64,000 nucleotides of DNA from Bauldia sp965232525 (lineage in GTDB: Bacteria; Pseudomonadota; Alphaproteobacteria; Rhizobiales; Kaistiaceae), in the NCBI RefSeq assembly GCF_965232525.1, contig NZ_OZ246980.1, forward strand, positions 1,984,001-2,048,000, given 5' to 3'. Positions 16,572 through 25,395 of this stretch are shown piece by piece; the stretch's first letter is position 1; each line of letters begins with the position of its first letter. Under the pieces are notes generated by a model. It was given only the letters and a program-made list of their open reading frames with translations. It was not told where the DNA came from and searched no databases. Made by a program: the position numbers and the translations under genes.

Positions 16572-16857
16572 TGGCGAAGGACTAGCGCCCTACGTGAACG
16601 CTCGGCGATGTCGTGGCGCATCTCCCTCTCGCGGCGGGAGAAGCCACGGCGCGAGCGGATCAGATCACGTTTGCTCGATATGAGCCGTCTAATATTTCAC
16701 CAAGGCTGTTTGACAAACCGAAACGGGTCACACACGATCACGTCGTAATCCAGAAGTCGTGTCTTCCGCGTCTTTACGCGCCTGCATCGGCTGACTGCAT
16801 GGCGTGAACGGCTAAACCAGTGAGTGCAGCGGTTTCGTTTTGAGAGGAGTAAATGAA

Positions 16858-17217
16858 ATGAGGAAGATCATGAATGCAGCGACAAAAGCAGTCTACCTTG
16901 TTTCGTTTTTACTGCTCGGCGTTACGATGGCTGCCGCCTATACAAACTATAATCTAAACTGTAGCTCCGCAAGTTGTGGCCCGAACAAATACGAAGTCAA
17001 GGTCGATTCCCATTCCACCGTTGTTGGTAAGTGTACCAAGGCCAATACGGTCATCAGCATGCCAACCTGCGAGTGGAACAACAACGCGAGCGAGGGGAAC
17101 GACCCCTGTACCAAGCAAAATATCAATAGTCAGCAAATTAATTGTATCTGTCATAACAAAAACTTGGTATCTCCGCTAGATATGTCGACAGGCATTGCGT
17201 GCGCCGCAAAGAACTAA
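16858..17217 (+). CDS. Small secreted eight-cysteine protein (member D, divergent)
   Basis: A 119-residue member of the cysteine-rich family. The ATG at 16858 follows GAGGAG. Sec signal KAVYLVSFLLLGVTMAAA, mature start about YTNYNLNC. Cysteines: CSSASC, GKC, TC, PC, CIC and a final AC. The spacing and the CxC pair are kept, but the YxxGxY block before CxC and the CSSP motif are lost, making this the most divergent member. It is followed 207 bases on by member E in the same orientation. Function unknown; predicted periplasmic or extracellular. Confidence 0.78.
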   Translation: MRKIMNAATKAVYLVSFLLLGVTMAAAYTNYNLNCSSASCGPNKYEVKVDSHSTVVGKCTKANTVISMPTCEWNNNASEGNDPCTKQNINSQQINCICHNKNLVSPLDMSTGIACAAKN

Positions 17218-17424
17218 ATGTCTATTGGCAAAAAAGCCGCGCCCTATCATCCGGTGAAGTCGGAGGACGTCGGCGTGGTCGTTGTCGGGTCACTCCAAGG
17301 TTCGATGCTATGGTAGCACCCCGGCGGCAGACTGGAGGTTCCAGCCAGGTCAGCCTTCCGCCCGGAGCAACGTTGTGCTTACATAAATTTGGCTGCGACT
17401 CTAGGTCTCGTCACGGAGGGCACC

Positions 17425-17784
17425 ATGATCAGGATGGTTATAGCGATAGTGGTCTTGGCACTATACCTGCCGGCACCGGCATTCGCGTATAACGACCTCG
17501 TGAATTGCACCAAATCACAAGGATCGTGCAATAACAAGGTTCACGGAGCGGTCGGACAATATGTCATAAGAGGCGTGTGTACAGATAGTTACAATCAGAC
17601 ATATGCACCGGACGTTACATGCCAAGCCAAGGGCGCGCCAATTTTTATTACATGCCAAAACAATTCGGCATTTGTCGTTGGCAAATATGCTGAGTGTGAT
17701 TGTGATCACAAAAACCAGAACATAAAATATACAATAACTTATGAAGTCAACTGCTATAATGCTCCACCTCCTCCTGGTAAATAG
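17425..17784 (+). CDS. Small secreted eight-cysteine protein (member E)
   Basis: A 119-residue protein whose ATG at 17425 follows ACGGAGGG; an upstream in-frame start at 17389 would spoil the signal peptide. Sec signal MIRMVIAIVVLALYLPAPAF, mature start about AYNDLVNC. Cysteines: CTKSQGSC (six-residue first loop, as in member G), GVC, TCQ, TCQ, CDC and a final NC, with VVGKYAECDC matching the GxYxxCxC block. It ends in a short proline-rich tail (YNAPPPPGK) that other members lack. Member F is convergent, 220 bases downstream. Function unknown. Confidence 0.8.
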   Translation: MIRMVIAIVVLALYLPAPAFAYNDLVNCTKSQGSCNNKVHGAVGQYVIRGVCTDSYNQTYAPDVTCQAKGAPIFITCQNNSAFVVGKYAECDCDHKNQNIKYTITYEVNCYNAPPPPGK

Positions 17785-17942
17785 GGAGATATAGTGCTAA
17801 TCGAGCGCTTTGCGAAGTCTAAGTTCGCGCCTCGGCTAGTTAAACCCGCCCTGGCCTGAGGGTGCGCGGAACCTCGCACCGGGGGCAAGGCCAAAACACC
17901 CCGCGCGATCCGGGCGCTGACCGTCAGTTCTCCGCCACCTAA

Positions 17943-17961
17943 AGCCGCCCCCTGGGCGGCT
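17943..17961. terminator. Hairpin between convergent members E and F
   Basis: AGCCGCCC and GGGCGGCT form a perfect eight-base-pair stem with a three-base loop. A weaker hairpin (GGTGCG/CGCACC) lies about 80 bases to the left. It lies past both stop codons and may end transcription from either side; there is no strong T-run. Confidence 0.45.
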
Positions 17962-18004
17962 CAACGGTCGGGACGGTCTCGTCAAGTGACAGGTGGCTAG
18001 GGAA

Positions 18005-18370
18005 TCAGTTCCAGTTGCAGCTAAACGACACAGTAAAAGTCTGGTTCCCTTCTTCGTATTTCGGAAGATCACATTTACAGGTTCTAGTGTTTTGCACATG
18101 GTTGTCCGGTGCGGTCTGGCAATAACCATTGTTATGGGAACAACTGAGTGACGCATTAGGCATTACTATTGTTCCGTCTTCTTTCTTGCATTGGGTCGGT
18201 ATATAGACAATTGTCTGATCTACGTTGACTCTAACGTCCTTCTTGAAGTTGGTCGTCGGTTGGTCGAGAATTTGTGTAGCCGCTGTTTGGCCGGCAAGTG
18301 CAGCGCCTATACCCATTGTCAGCGATAGGACCGAAACCAACACTAAGCGCATTATTCCAGTTGTGCTCAT
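18005..18370 (-). CDS. Small secreted six-cysteine protein (member F)
   Basis: A 121-residue member that lacks the first two cysteines of the family (the region reads GQTAATQILDQPTTNF) but keeps the other six: TQC, SCSH, YC, CKC and the final SC. TIVYIPTQC, PNASLSCS and NTRTCKCDLP align with members A-C. Loss of exactly cysteines 1 and 2 implies that these pair with each other in the other members. The start at 18370 (MSTTGIMRLVLVSVLSLTMG) follows AAGGGA; the longer in-frame extension is arginine/glutamine-rich and would bury the signal peptide. It lies on the minus strand, convergent with E. Confidence 0.8.
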   Translation of the reverse strand: MSTTGIMRLVLVSVLSLTMGIGAALAGQTAATQILDQPTTNFKKDVRVNVDQTIVYIPTQCKKEDGTIVMPNASLSCSHNNGYCQTAPDNHVQNTRTCKCDLPKYEEGNQTFTVSFSCNWN

Positions 18371-18653
18371 AGCAAATCCCTTCACTCTCTTCTCTCGTTG
18401 CCGATACTGCCTTTGGTATTGCTGGCGAGACGTCACACGCTTCGCGCCTGATAGGCTTCGATCAGCGCCGCACGAGTGGTCCAGTCTATTAGGTTCAAGT
18501 GCATGAGTGGCCAGCGCTCAACCCGCTTTCGGTTCGGGTGCCATGCGACCTCTCCAGTGTGCGTCAGTGGAACCGCAAACGCGTTCGGCGTCAAGTTGGC
18601 GTGCTTCGAGGGCCGTTTCGCGGCGGCCTCGGCGTGAGGCCTGTTGACTCCGG

Positions 18654-19508
18654 TCACCCCGTCCGCGCCAGGACCTCGCTCCGCTCCAGCCGGATCGTCA
18701 CCTCGGCTGCGGCAGTCCCGCCCTCGGCATCGACCCAGACCGGTTCGGCGAGGAGCTTGAGGTCGGCGATCCCGAGCGCCGGAAAGGTCAGCCCCATGGA
18801 GTGGCCGACCGCGACCCGAGTGCCCGGTTTCGGGTTCAGCCCCGGCTGCACCGTGCGGGTCCCGAGCTTGAGGTGGTGGGCGATGTCCCATGCCTCTACA
18901 CGGCCGCCGTGCCTGGTGACCACCCAGCAATGCATGTCGTCGCAGGTGCCGTTCTTCTCGGCCGGGAAGAAGTATCCGGTCACGTAGCCGGCCTCGTATC
19001 CGGCGGCGCGCAGGCAGGCGATCAGGTAGGTATTGATGTCAACGCAGGAGCCTTCGGTCAGTCCGCAGGCAAGATGCGGCACGGCGTCGGCACCGTCGTT
19101 GAAGCGAACCTCCGGATGGGCGTAGCGGAATTTTTGGCCGACATGGTTGACGATTGCGGCGATGCCGGCCGCGCCCCCGCCGGCGGTTTCGGCGAGGTTC
19201 CGCGCGTCATCGGCCAGCGCCGCGGCCGGTCGGGTGAACCGGTTGTCGCGCGGCGCGAACAGTGCCTCGGGATACCCAGGGCCGGGCCCGTCGGCGACGG
19301 CATAGGTCAGGATCACCGGTTCCCTGGCGGGCGCGATCAGCGCCGCCATCTGGCCAGTCTCGCTTTCGCCCGTCAGGCGGAAGTCGGCGCCTTCGACCGC
19401 GAAACCCAGCGGCGTCGTCTCCGGTGTCTGGATCCCCACCGGCGCGAGCAGATATCGACCGCCGGCGTCACCGGCCACGGTAACCGTAACGGTCGCGGTG
19501 CCGTTCAT
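18654..19508 (-). CDS. Transglutaminase-like domain protein
   Basis: A 284-residue cytosolic protein (no signal peptide) with a transglutaminase-like core. The catalytic cysteine is in EGSCVDINTYLIACLRAAG (Cys155), the histidine in CDDMHCWVV (His193) and the aspartate in VEAWDIAHHL (Asp208), so the triad is complete. The N-terminal 100 residues form a beta domain. Proteins of this type are usually cysteine proteases or amidases of unknown target. The ATG overlaps the permease stop as ATGA, so it is translated with the COG0701 permease as the last gene of an ArsR-controlled operon. That context suggests a stress or metal-linked role, which is inference. Confidence 0.82.
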   Translation of the reverse strand: MNGTATVTVTVAGDAGGRYLLAPVGIQTPETTPLGFAVEGADFRLTGESETGQMAALIAPAREPVILTYAVADGPGPGYPEALFAPRDNRFTRPAAALADDARNLAETAGGGAAGIAAIVNHVGQKFRYAHPEVRFNDGADAVPHLACGLTEGSCVDINTYLIACLRAAGYEAGYVTGYFFPAEKNGTCDDMHCWVVTRHGGRVEAWDIAHHLKLGTRTVQPGLNPKPGTRVAVGHSMGLTFPALGIADLKLLAEPVWVDAEGGTAAAEVTIRLERSEVLARTG

Positions 19509-20590
19509 ATCGCGAGCTGGAAGATCAGGCCGGCGACGATCGCGCCGCTCACCCCAAGCCCAAGATACGTCGCGAACACGCCGGGCTTCACCAGCGACCA
19601 CACCGCTGCCATCGCCGGGATCGACGACACCGCGCCGGCGACCATGAAGGCCATCGCCGCGCCGGCGGCCATGCCCTGTTCCATCAGCCCGGCGAGCAGC
19701 GGCGGGGCGACGTAGCTGTTGAGGTAGGCCGGCATACCGACCAGCGCGGCGATCACCACCGAGCCGACGCCGTCGCCACCGACCACCCCGGCGATGAGAG
19801 ATGCGGGCACGTAGGTGACCAGCAACGCTTCCAGCACGTAGGCCATCGCCAGCCATTTGACCAGGAAGAGCGCGTTCTCGGCGAGCTCAGTGCGGAACAC
19901 GCCGCGGCGAGCGCCCTCGGTCCAGAACCGCCACACCGGCTTGCCCTTGAATGGCGACGGCCCGCAGCCGCAGCCGCCGGTCGATATGGCGCGGACAGGA
20001 TCGGCAAACAGGCCGCCGCGGACCATCGCCTTGACCGCGAAGCCGCCGAACAGGCCGAGCGCGACCGCGGCGACCGCCTTGCCGACGGCGAACGGCCAGC
20101 CGAGCGCGGCGGCGGTGATCAGGAGCGTCGGCGGATCGATCAGCGGCGACGACAGCCAGAATGCCATGATCGCCGACAGCGGCGCGCCGACCGCGAGCAG
20201 GCCGGCGATGAACGGGATCACCTCGCACGAGCAGAACGGCGCCAGTCCGCCGAACAGCGCGGCGAGCATGATCGCCTGGGTCTCGCGGCCCTGGAAGGCG
20301 CGGCCGACCACCGCCTCGGCGCCAGCGGCTTTGAGCCAGGCGATCAGGATCACGGCGAAGGCGATGTAGGGAAGGGTGCCGGCGAATGCCCGCGCTGCGA
20401 AGCCGACCACCGGCCCGAGATTGGTCGGGTCCAATGCCAGCACGAGGAGTGGGGTCAGGATGACGATGGTCCACGGCGTCAGCAGGCGTCGCAGATGTCG
20501 GCGCCCGACACCGGTGTCGCGGGGGCGTCGGGGCGATGTCGCGGCGGCGTCGCCGGGCGTCGAAAGGGGTGTCTCGATGGCGTCGGTCAT
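19505..20590 (-). CDS. COG0701 permease (ArsP-like, DUF318)
   Basis: A 361-residue membrane protein of the COG0701 permease family, which includes ArsP exporters of trivalent organoarsenicals. About nine hydrophobic segments are seen. The signature FGGLAPFCSCEVIPFIAGLL holds the cysteine pair that ArsP uses to bind thiophilic substrates. The central loop has a second cysteine cluster, STGGCGCGPSPF, typical of the family. The start ATG overlaps the arsR stop (ATGA). An ArsR-type repressor upstream fits a metal, metalloid or thiol-reactive substrate, but the substrate is not proven. A longer frame starting at 20629 is inside arsR and is rejected. Confidence 0.88.
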   Translation of the reverse strand: MTDAIETPLSTPGDAAATSPRRPRDTGVGRRHLRRLLTPWTIVILTPLLVLALDPTNLGPVVGFAARAFAGTLPYIAFAVILIAWLKAAGAEAVVGRAFQGRETQAIMLAALFGGLAPFCSCEVIPFIAGLLAVGAPLSAIMAFWLSSPLIDPPTLLITAAALGWPFAVGKAVAAVALGLFGGFAVKAMVRGGLFADPVRAISTGGCGCGPSPFKGKPVWRFWTEGARRGVFRTELAENALFLVKWLAMAYVLEALLVTYVPASLIAGVVGGDGVGSVVIAALVGMPAYLNSYVAPPLLAGLMEQGMAAGAAMAFMVAGAVSSIPAMAAVWSLVKPGVFATYLGLGVSGAIVAGLIFQLAI

Positions 20591-20904
20591 AGCGTCGCGA
20601 TCCTTGGGCGGTCTTCCTCGGCGCAGCACTGGTCGAGGATGTAGTCTGCTAACATACTGAGATGATTGTAGTTTGCGCGGTTGACGACCGCCCGCCCGAC
20701 CTTCTCCTGGTCGATCAGGCCGGCCGAGGCGAGAAACTTCAAATGGTGCGCCAGCGTCGACGCGGCCATCCCCGACCGGGCCTGGATATCGCCCACGGTC
20801 AAGCCGTTTTCGCCGGCTCTGACCAGAGTCTGGAGCACCTGCAGTCGGGCCTCGGAGCCGATTGCGGCAAAGCCCACCGCCGCTTCTTCAATCGAAGTAA
20901 CCAT
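20587..20904 (-). CDS. ArsR/SmtB-family repressor
   Basis: A 105-residue winged-helix regulator. It runs VGFAAIGSEARLQVLQTLV, then GLTVGDIQARSGMAASTLAHHLKFLASAGLI (helix-turn-helix) and the wing VGRAVVNRANYNHLSMLADY. The ELCVC metal motif of classical ArsR is absent. A cysteine pair near the C-terminus (ILDQCCAEED) could be the sensing site. The ATG at 20904 sits where the promoter predicts the transcript start, so the mRNA is probably leaderless. It heads a three-gene operon (repressor, permease, transglutaminase) joined by two ATGA overlaps and very likely represses it. Confidence 0.9.
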   Translation of the reverse strand: MVTSIEEAAVGFAAIGSEARLQVLQTLVRAGENGLTVGDIQARSGMAASTLAHHLKFLASAGLIDQEKVGRAVVNRANYNHLSMLADYILDQCCAEEDRPRIATL

Positions 20905-20940
20905 AAAACTAGTTATATCGAAACATCGTGACGCGGTCAA
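20903..20940 (-). promoter_or_regulatory. Leaderless sigma-70 promoter and operator of the arsR operon
   Basis: On the minus strand TTGACC (20940-20935), a 17-base spacer and TATAAC (20917-20912) form a near-consensus promoter. The expected start point falls at or next to the A of the arsR ATG (20904). An imperfect palindrome, TATAACTAGTTTTA (20917-20904), covers the -10 box and the start and is a good ArsR operator candidate. Confidence 0.75.
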
Positions 20941-21044
20941 CCGCGTTGCACGAACCAGTCACACAATCGCCGGCCTGACGCTGATTTGTCGACAAACCGA
21001 ACCACGAGTATCGTGGATCGATCGCTGATGCCTGTGCTTGATGG

Positions 21045-23825
21045 ATGTCGAACATGGCCCGAAGCATCGTCGAACGCTCTCGTCTTGTTGGCTTTGCTGC
21101 CGCGCTTGCGGTCGGGCTGCTGCCGGCCGGTGCTGCCGAGCACGTCGCCCTGATCGTCGGCAACGGTGCCTACCCGACCGGTCCGAATTTGTCCCATCCG
21201 GCCGAAGACGCCGCCGATCTGGCTGACACGTTTACCGGCGCCGGTTTCGCTGTCATCCATCTCACAGACGCGGACGGCCCGACGCTGCGCGAGGCGATCC
21301 GCGAATTTGAGGATGACGTGGAGCATGCCGCCGTCGCGGTCGTCTATTTCGGCGGTCGAGCGCTGGCCGGCGACGGTATCAACTACATCCTGCCGGTCGA
21401 TGCACGACTTGCCAGCAACAGCCATCTCGACGACGAGGGCGTGCCGGTCTCGCGCCTGATCGCGGCCGTGGATGACGCCCGCGACGTTCGTCTCGTGATT
21501 CTCGATACGCCGGCCTCGGCGGCGGCTGCGTCGCTTTCGTCGGCGCTCGGCAGGCGCCAGGTTGGCGACGCGGCCACGCCGGTCGAGCCGACGGGGGCCG
21601 TAACAGTGGTGACGGCTACGGGGCCCATCGCCATGGTCGACGAGAATGGGGTCTATGCCGAGACTTGGCTCGCCCATCTCGAGACCCACAGCGTCGCGCT
21701 ATCGACCCTGCTCGATCGGGTCCATGGCGAGGTTACCGCCACCACCGACGGCATCATCACACCGGTGGTCTATGGCCCCACCGATGTCGACGGGCCACTG
21801 ATCCCCGACCCCGACGTCGTGGCGGCTCTCGACCGCGCGGGACGACCGACGGTGCCGACTCCAGCGGAGATCGCCGACGCGTTCCGCCGGGCTGAGAGGC
21901 TCGGTACGGTCGAGGCCTGGGACGGTTTCCTGCAGTTCTGCACGCCAGAGATTGCCGGAGGCGTCTACTGCACCGCCGGCGCGACGACCCGCCAGACGCT
22001 GCTGGACAGCGACCGGCGGACCGTCGACCTCCCCGAGATCGCAGGGGACGGGTCCGGCACCACGTCCGCAGCGCGCGTCGATCTCAGAGCCGTGCTGCCT
22101 GGCGAGACGCCACAGGCGACATGCAACCGGCTGGCGGCGCACGGCTATGATCCGGATAAGCCCATAGCCGCCGTCGGCACAGATCTGGCACTCCTGGGGC
22201 TGGTCGCCGATGTCGCGGTTGCGGCCTGCACCGAGGCCGTTGACGCCGCGCCCGACGAACGCCGCTACGCTTTCCAGCTCGGCCGCGCCTACCACGCCGG
22301 CGGAGACTACGGCGCGGCGATGGCGTGGTACACCCGCGCCGCAGAGGCCGGGAGTTCAGCGGCGATGAGCAATATCGGCTTCCTGCATGCCAGCGGCGCG
22401 GGGGTCGTCACCGATTTTGACGCGGCGCACGAATGGTACCGCCGGTCGGCCGACGCTGGCAATGTCGCGGCGATGAGCAATCTCGCGTCCCTCTACCAGA
22501 CCGGCTCGGGTGTACCGACGGATTTCGACGCGGCGCGCCACTGGTACGGCCGAGCGGCGGCGGGCGGCAACGCGGTCGCCACTAACGCGCTTGGCCTCCT
22601 GCATCAGGACGGGCTCGGCGGTCCGCAGGACCTCGACGAGGCGCGCGCATTGTTCGAAGCCGCGGCGGATGAGGGTGTCCACGAGGCCATCAACAATCTC
22701 GCCCGGCTTTACAACTACGGCCGTGGCGTCGCGGTCGATTATGTCCAGGCGCGGCAGCTCTACGAGGACGCGGCGGCGCTCGGCAATGGCGCGGCAATGG
22801 TCAATCTCGGCCTGCTTTACGAGAACGGGCAGGGGGTGCGTCGCGACTATCGCGTAGCCCGCGACTGGTACGAACGAGCGGCCGCGCGCGACGACAGTGC
22901 GGCGATGAACAATCTCGGCATACTCTACCAGTACGGCCGCGGCACGCCGGAGAACCTCGAACGGGCGCGGCACTGGTATGAGGTCGCGGCCGCGCGCGGC
23001 AACGCGGCGGCGATGGCCAACCTCGCCTACCTTTACGATGGCGGCCGCGGCGTGCCGATCGACAAGGTCAAGGCGCGGACCTGGTATCTGAGGGGGGCGG
23101 AGGCCGGCAATGGCCCGGCGATGGCGTCGATCGGCTACCTCTACGCCAACGGCGAGGGCGGCCAGGTCGACTATGACGCGGCGCTCGACTGGTACCGCCG
23201 CGGCGCCGATATCGGCAATGCAGAGGCGATGGCCAATCTCGGCTTCATGTACGAGGTCGGCTGGGGCGTGGAGAAGGACATGGAACTGGCGCGCGCGTGG
23301 TATGAGCGTGGCGCCAACGCCGGCAACGCGATCGCCATGGCCAATCTCGGGCTGATCTACGAGAACGGTAACGGCATCGAGGCCGACATGACCGCCGCCT
23401 TCGACTGGTACGTTCGCGCCGCCGAAGCCGGCAACGCCCAGGGTATGGCGTCGCTGGCGTATTTCTATTCCAACGCGATCGGCACCGATGCGGACCAGGA
23501 AGCGGCGCTCGAGTGGTACACACGCGCCGCCAATCTCGGCAATACCATCGCCATGCACAATCTCGGCGTCGCCTATAAGGACGGTCTTGGTACCGAGCCG
23601 AATCTGCGCCGCGCCACCGACCTCTTCGTTCGTGCCCTAGAGGCGCGCAACACCTGGACGTTCGACCAGTTCCGCGACGAGCCCGGCAATTATCCGAGCG
23701 AGGTGATCGCCGGCATCGAGCGCTATCTCATCGGCCGCGGCTACCTCGAGGCGGAGCCGGACGGTGAGATGGATGACGCTGCCCGCGCCGCCCTCGATCG
23801 CCTGCAAGCGGATCTCGGCGGGTAG
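21045..23825 (+). CDS. Pseudo-caspase (C14-like) with Sel1 repeats and a PG-binding-like tail
   Basis: A 926-residue secreted protein. A Sec signal (RLVGFAAALAVGLLPAGAA) is followed by a caspase-fold p20-like domain (residues about 32-240): HVALIVGNGAYPTGPNLSHP, DLADTFTGAGFAV and VVYFGGRALAGDGINYILPV. The catalytic positions are lost: the YFSGHG histidine is Arg105 in YFGGRA, and the LDACR cysteine is Pro156 in LDTPA. Residues about 405-865 hold about 12-13 Sel1 repeats of 36 residues (AAEAGSSAAMSNIGFLHASG, GVVTDFDAAHEWYRRS). The end (IERYLIGRGYLEAEPDGEMD) resembles a peptidoglycan-binding-1 helix set. The repeats suggest a periplasmic scaffold. An alternative start is ATG at 21054; neither has a clear ribosome site. 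Confidence 0.88.
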   Translation: MSNMARSIVERSRLVGFAAALAVGLLPAGAAEHVALIVGNGAYPTGPNLSHPAEDAADLADTFTGAGFAVIHLTDADGPTLREAIREFEDDVEHAAVAVVYFGGRALAGDGINYILPVDARLASNSHLDDEGVPVSRLIAAVDDARDVRLVILDTPASAAAASLSSALGRRQVGDAATPVEPTGAVTVVTATGPIAMVDENGVYAETWLAHLETHSVALSTLLDRVHGEVTATTDGIITPVVYGPTDVDGPLIPDPDVVAALDRAGRPTVPTPAEIADAFRRAERLGTVEAWDGFLQFCTPEIAGGVYCTAGATTRQTLLDSDRRTVDLPEIAGDGSGTTSAARVDLRAVLPGETPQATCNRLAAHGYDPDKPIAAVGTDLALLGLVADVAVAACTEAVDAAPDERRYAFQLGRAYHAGGDYGAAMAWYTRAAEAGSSAAMSNIGFLHASGAGVVTDFDAAHEWYRRSADAGNVAAMSNLASLYQTGSGVPTDFDAARHWYGRAAAGGNAVATNALGLLHQDGLGGPQDLDEARALFEAAADEGVHEAINNLARLYNYGRGVAVDYVQARQLYEDAAALGNGAAMVNLGLLYENGQGVRRDYRVARDWYERAAARDDSAAMNNLGILYQYGRGTPENLERARHWYEVAAARGNAAAMANLAYLYDGGRGVPIDKVKARTWYLRGAEAGNGPAMASIGYLYANGEGGQVDYDAALDWYRRGADIGNAEAMANLGFMYEVGWGVEKDMELARAWYERGANAGNAIAMANLGLIYENGNGIEADMTAAFDWYVRAAEAGNAQGMASLAYFYSNAIGTDADQEAALEWYTRAANLGNTIAMHNLGVAYKDGLGTEPNLRRATDLFVRALEARNTWTFDQFRDEPGNYPSEVIAGIERYLIGRGYLEAEPDGEMDDAARAALDRLQADLGG

Positions 23826-24007
23826 CGGTCGAGATTGAGCGGGGCCTCGGCCCTGGGTTGGTTCACGGCACCGTCAACGCGGAGTGCTTCAGCGTAGAAC
23901 AGGCATCCCCGCCATAGCTCGCTTGGCCTGACGGTGCGCTACCCTATACTTCGCTCATGGCTTGAGCCCCTGATTCTGCGCGGGTTTCGGCTTCGGGGAG
24001 AAACGCA

Positions 24008-25264
24008 ATGCCGGTGATCGCCAAGATCACACTGATGTTCGTCGTCTTCGTCGACCTGATCGGCCAGGGGCTGGTCTTCCCGATCATCAACACCCTGGTC
24101 ATGGACCCGTCGTCCGGCTTCCTTCCCGCCGGCACCAGTACGGCCTGGCGCCATTTCGACTACGGGCTGGTGATCGGCATCTTCTTCCTCTCCTGGTTCC
24201 TCGGGGTGGTCTACGTCGCGCGGGTCTCCGACTCGATCGGCCGCAAGAACGCGCTGCTGGTCTGCCTTGGCGGTGCGCTGACCGGCTACGCGCTGACCAT
24301 CCTGTCGCTTTACCTGAACAGCCTGTGGCTCCTGATCCTCGGCCGCGCGATCACCGGCTTTACCGCCGGCAACCAGCCGATTGCCCAGGCCGCGATGATC
24401 GACGGCAGCACCGACGATGCCGACCGCGATCGCAACATGGGCTACATCGTCACCGGGGTCAGTTTCGGTCTGGTCGGCGGGCCGATCATCGGCGCGCTGC
24501 TCTCCGATCCGATCTTCATCGGCAACATCGCGAGCCTCAAGCTGCCGTTTTACGCCGCCTTCGTCCTGGTGCTGATCGCGATGATATTGGTGCTCGCCTT
24601 CTTCCACGACATCCGCAAGGAGCGGAAGCGGTTCGTCTTCCGGCCGCGCGACATCACCGACAGCCTCTGGCAGGTGACCCAGCATCCGCTGGTGCTGCGG
24701 TTTCTGCCGGTCTACGCGCTGTTCATGATCGCCAACGTCACCTTCTACGTCTTCATCGACAACTACCTGACCAGCGCCTTCGGCTACGGCGTCGTCGGTG
24801 GCAGCGTGGCGATGCTGGTGATCGGGATTGGCCTCGCGATGAGCAGCACGTTTTTCGTCAAGCCGGTTCAGGCGCGGGTCGAAAAGCGGTCGATCGTCGG
24901 TGTCAGTCTGGTGGTTATGGTGGTGTGCTCCCTGGCCTTCGTGCTTACCCCGAACGCGATACTGGTCTTTGTCCCGGTGTTCTTCTTCTATGTTCTGTTC
25001 GGGGTGTCGTACCCGACGATCCTCGGGCTGTTTTCGAGCAGCGTCGACAAGGCCGATCAGGGCTGGGTGATGGGCGTGACCACCGCGGTCTTCTGCCTCG
25101 CCGGCGGGGTGATGTCGCTGATCGGCGGCCTGCTGATGTCGATCGACATCCGCCTGCCGTTCTACATCGTCACCGCGACCGCCGCCTTGGGGCTCATACT
25201 GTTGCTCTTCACCTGGGGCGCCCCGGCGATCCGCAAACTCACCGCCCGGCCGCAACCGGGGTGA
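24008..25264 (+). CDS. Major facilitator transporter (TetA-like drug/H+ antiporter group)
   Basis: A 418-residue, 12-segment MFS carrier. Motif A between segments 2 and 3 reads GVVYVARVSDSIGRKNALL (GxxxDxxGRK), and the region before segment 5 has GRAITGFTAGNQPIAQAAMI, resembling the TetA/TCR1 signature. It probably exports a small molecule by proton antiport; the substrate is unknown. A GGGGAG box precedes the ATG. It stands alone, with the Sel1 protein upstream and the AT-rich island downstream. Confidence 0.88.
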   Translation: MPVIAKITLMFVVFVDLIGQGLVFPIINTLVMDPSSGFLPAGTSTAWRHFDYGLVIGIFFLSWFLGVVYVARVSDSIGRKNALLVCLGGALTGYALTILSLYLNSLWLLILGRAITGFTAGNQPIAQAAMIDGSTDDADRDRNMGYIVTGVSFGLVGGPIIGALLSDPIFIGNIASLKLPFYAAFVLVLIAMILVLAFFHDIRKERKRFVFRPRDITDSLWQVTQHPLVLRFLPVYALFMIANVTFYVFIDNYLTSAFGYGVVGGSVAMLVIGIGLAMSSTFFVKPVQARVEKRSIVGVSLVVMVVCSLAFVLTPNAILVFVPVFFFYVLFGVSYPTILGLFSSSVDKADQGWVMGVTTAVFCLAGGVMSLIGGLLMSIDIRLPFYIVTATAALGLILLLFTWGAPAIRKLTARPQPG

Positions 25265-25395
25265 GGGGGGGCTGGGCGCTTGCTCTTTCCCTTGTGTCAT
25301 AGTACGGTTTTATGCAACCATACAGTGCACTAGCGCATTCGAGAGGATTAATGCGATTGCCGCTACGTAGGTAGGCAGAAACGGGGTCACGTGAA

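Larger units (their letters stand above)
15883..16857. repeat. Repeat-rich intergenic region
   Basis: Nearly 1 kb without a gene. It contains several hairpins of the type CCCTCTCCC-GCAA-GGGGAGAGGG (near 16238-16260 and 16365-16385, with broken copies near 16020 and 16070), the dispersed 44-bp repeat at 16296-16339 and the long inverted repeat at 16432-16571. The last 200 bases before the cysteine-rich gene are AT-richer. Frames in the region are low-complexity and not credible genes. Confidence 0.7.

Noticed and set aside
18433..18653. Minus-strand peptide ending LIDWTTRAALIEAYQARSV
   Set aside because: It looks somewhat protein-like but has no start, no ribosome site and no recognised family; its frame runs antisense-like through the transglutaminase gene.
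22356..23558. 400-codon minus-strand frame inside the Sel1-repeat gene
   Set aside because: Repetitive shadow of the Sel1 repeats with no family match.
23939..25300. 453-codon minus-strand frame opposite the MFS transporter
   Set aside because: Its Asp/His/Arg/Gln-rich, low-complexity product is typical of antisense to a membrane protein.
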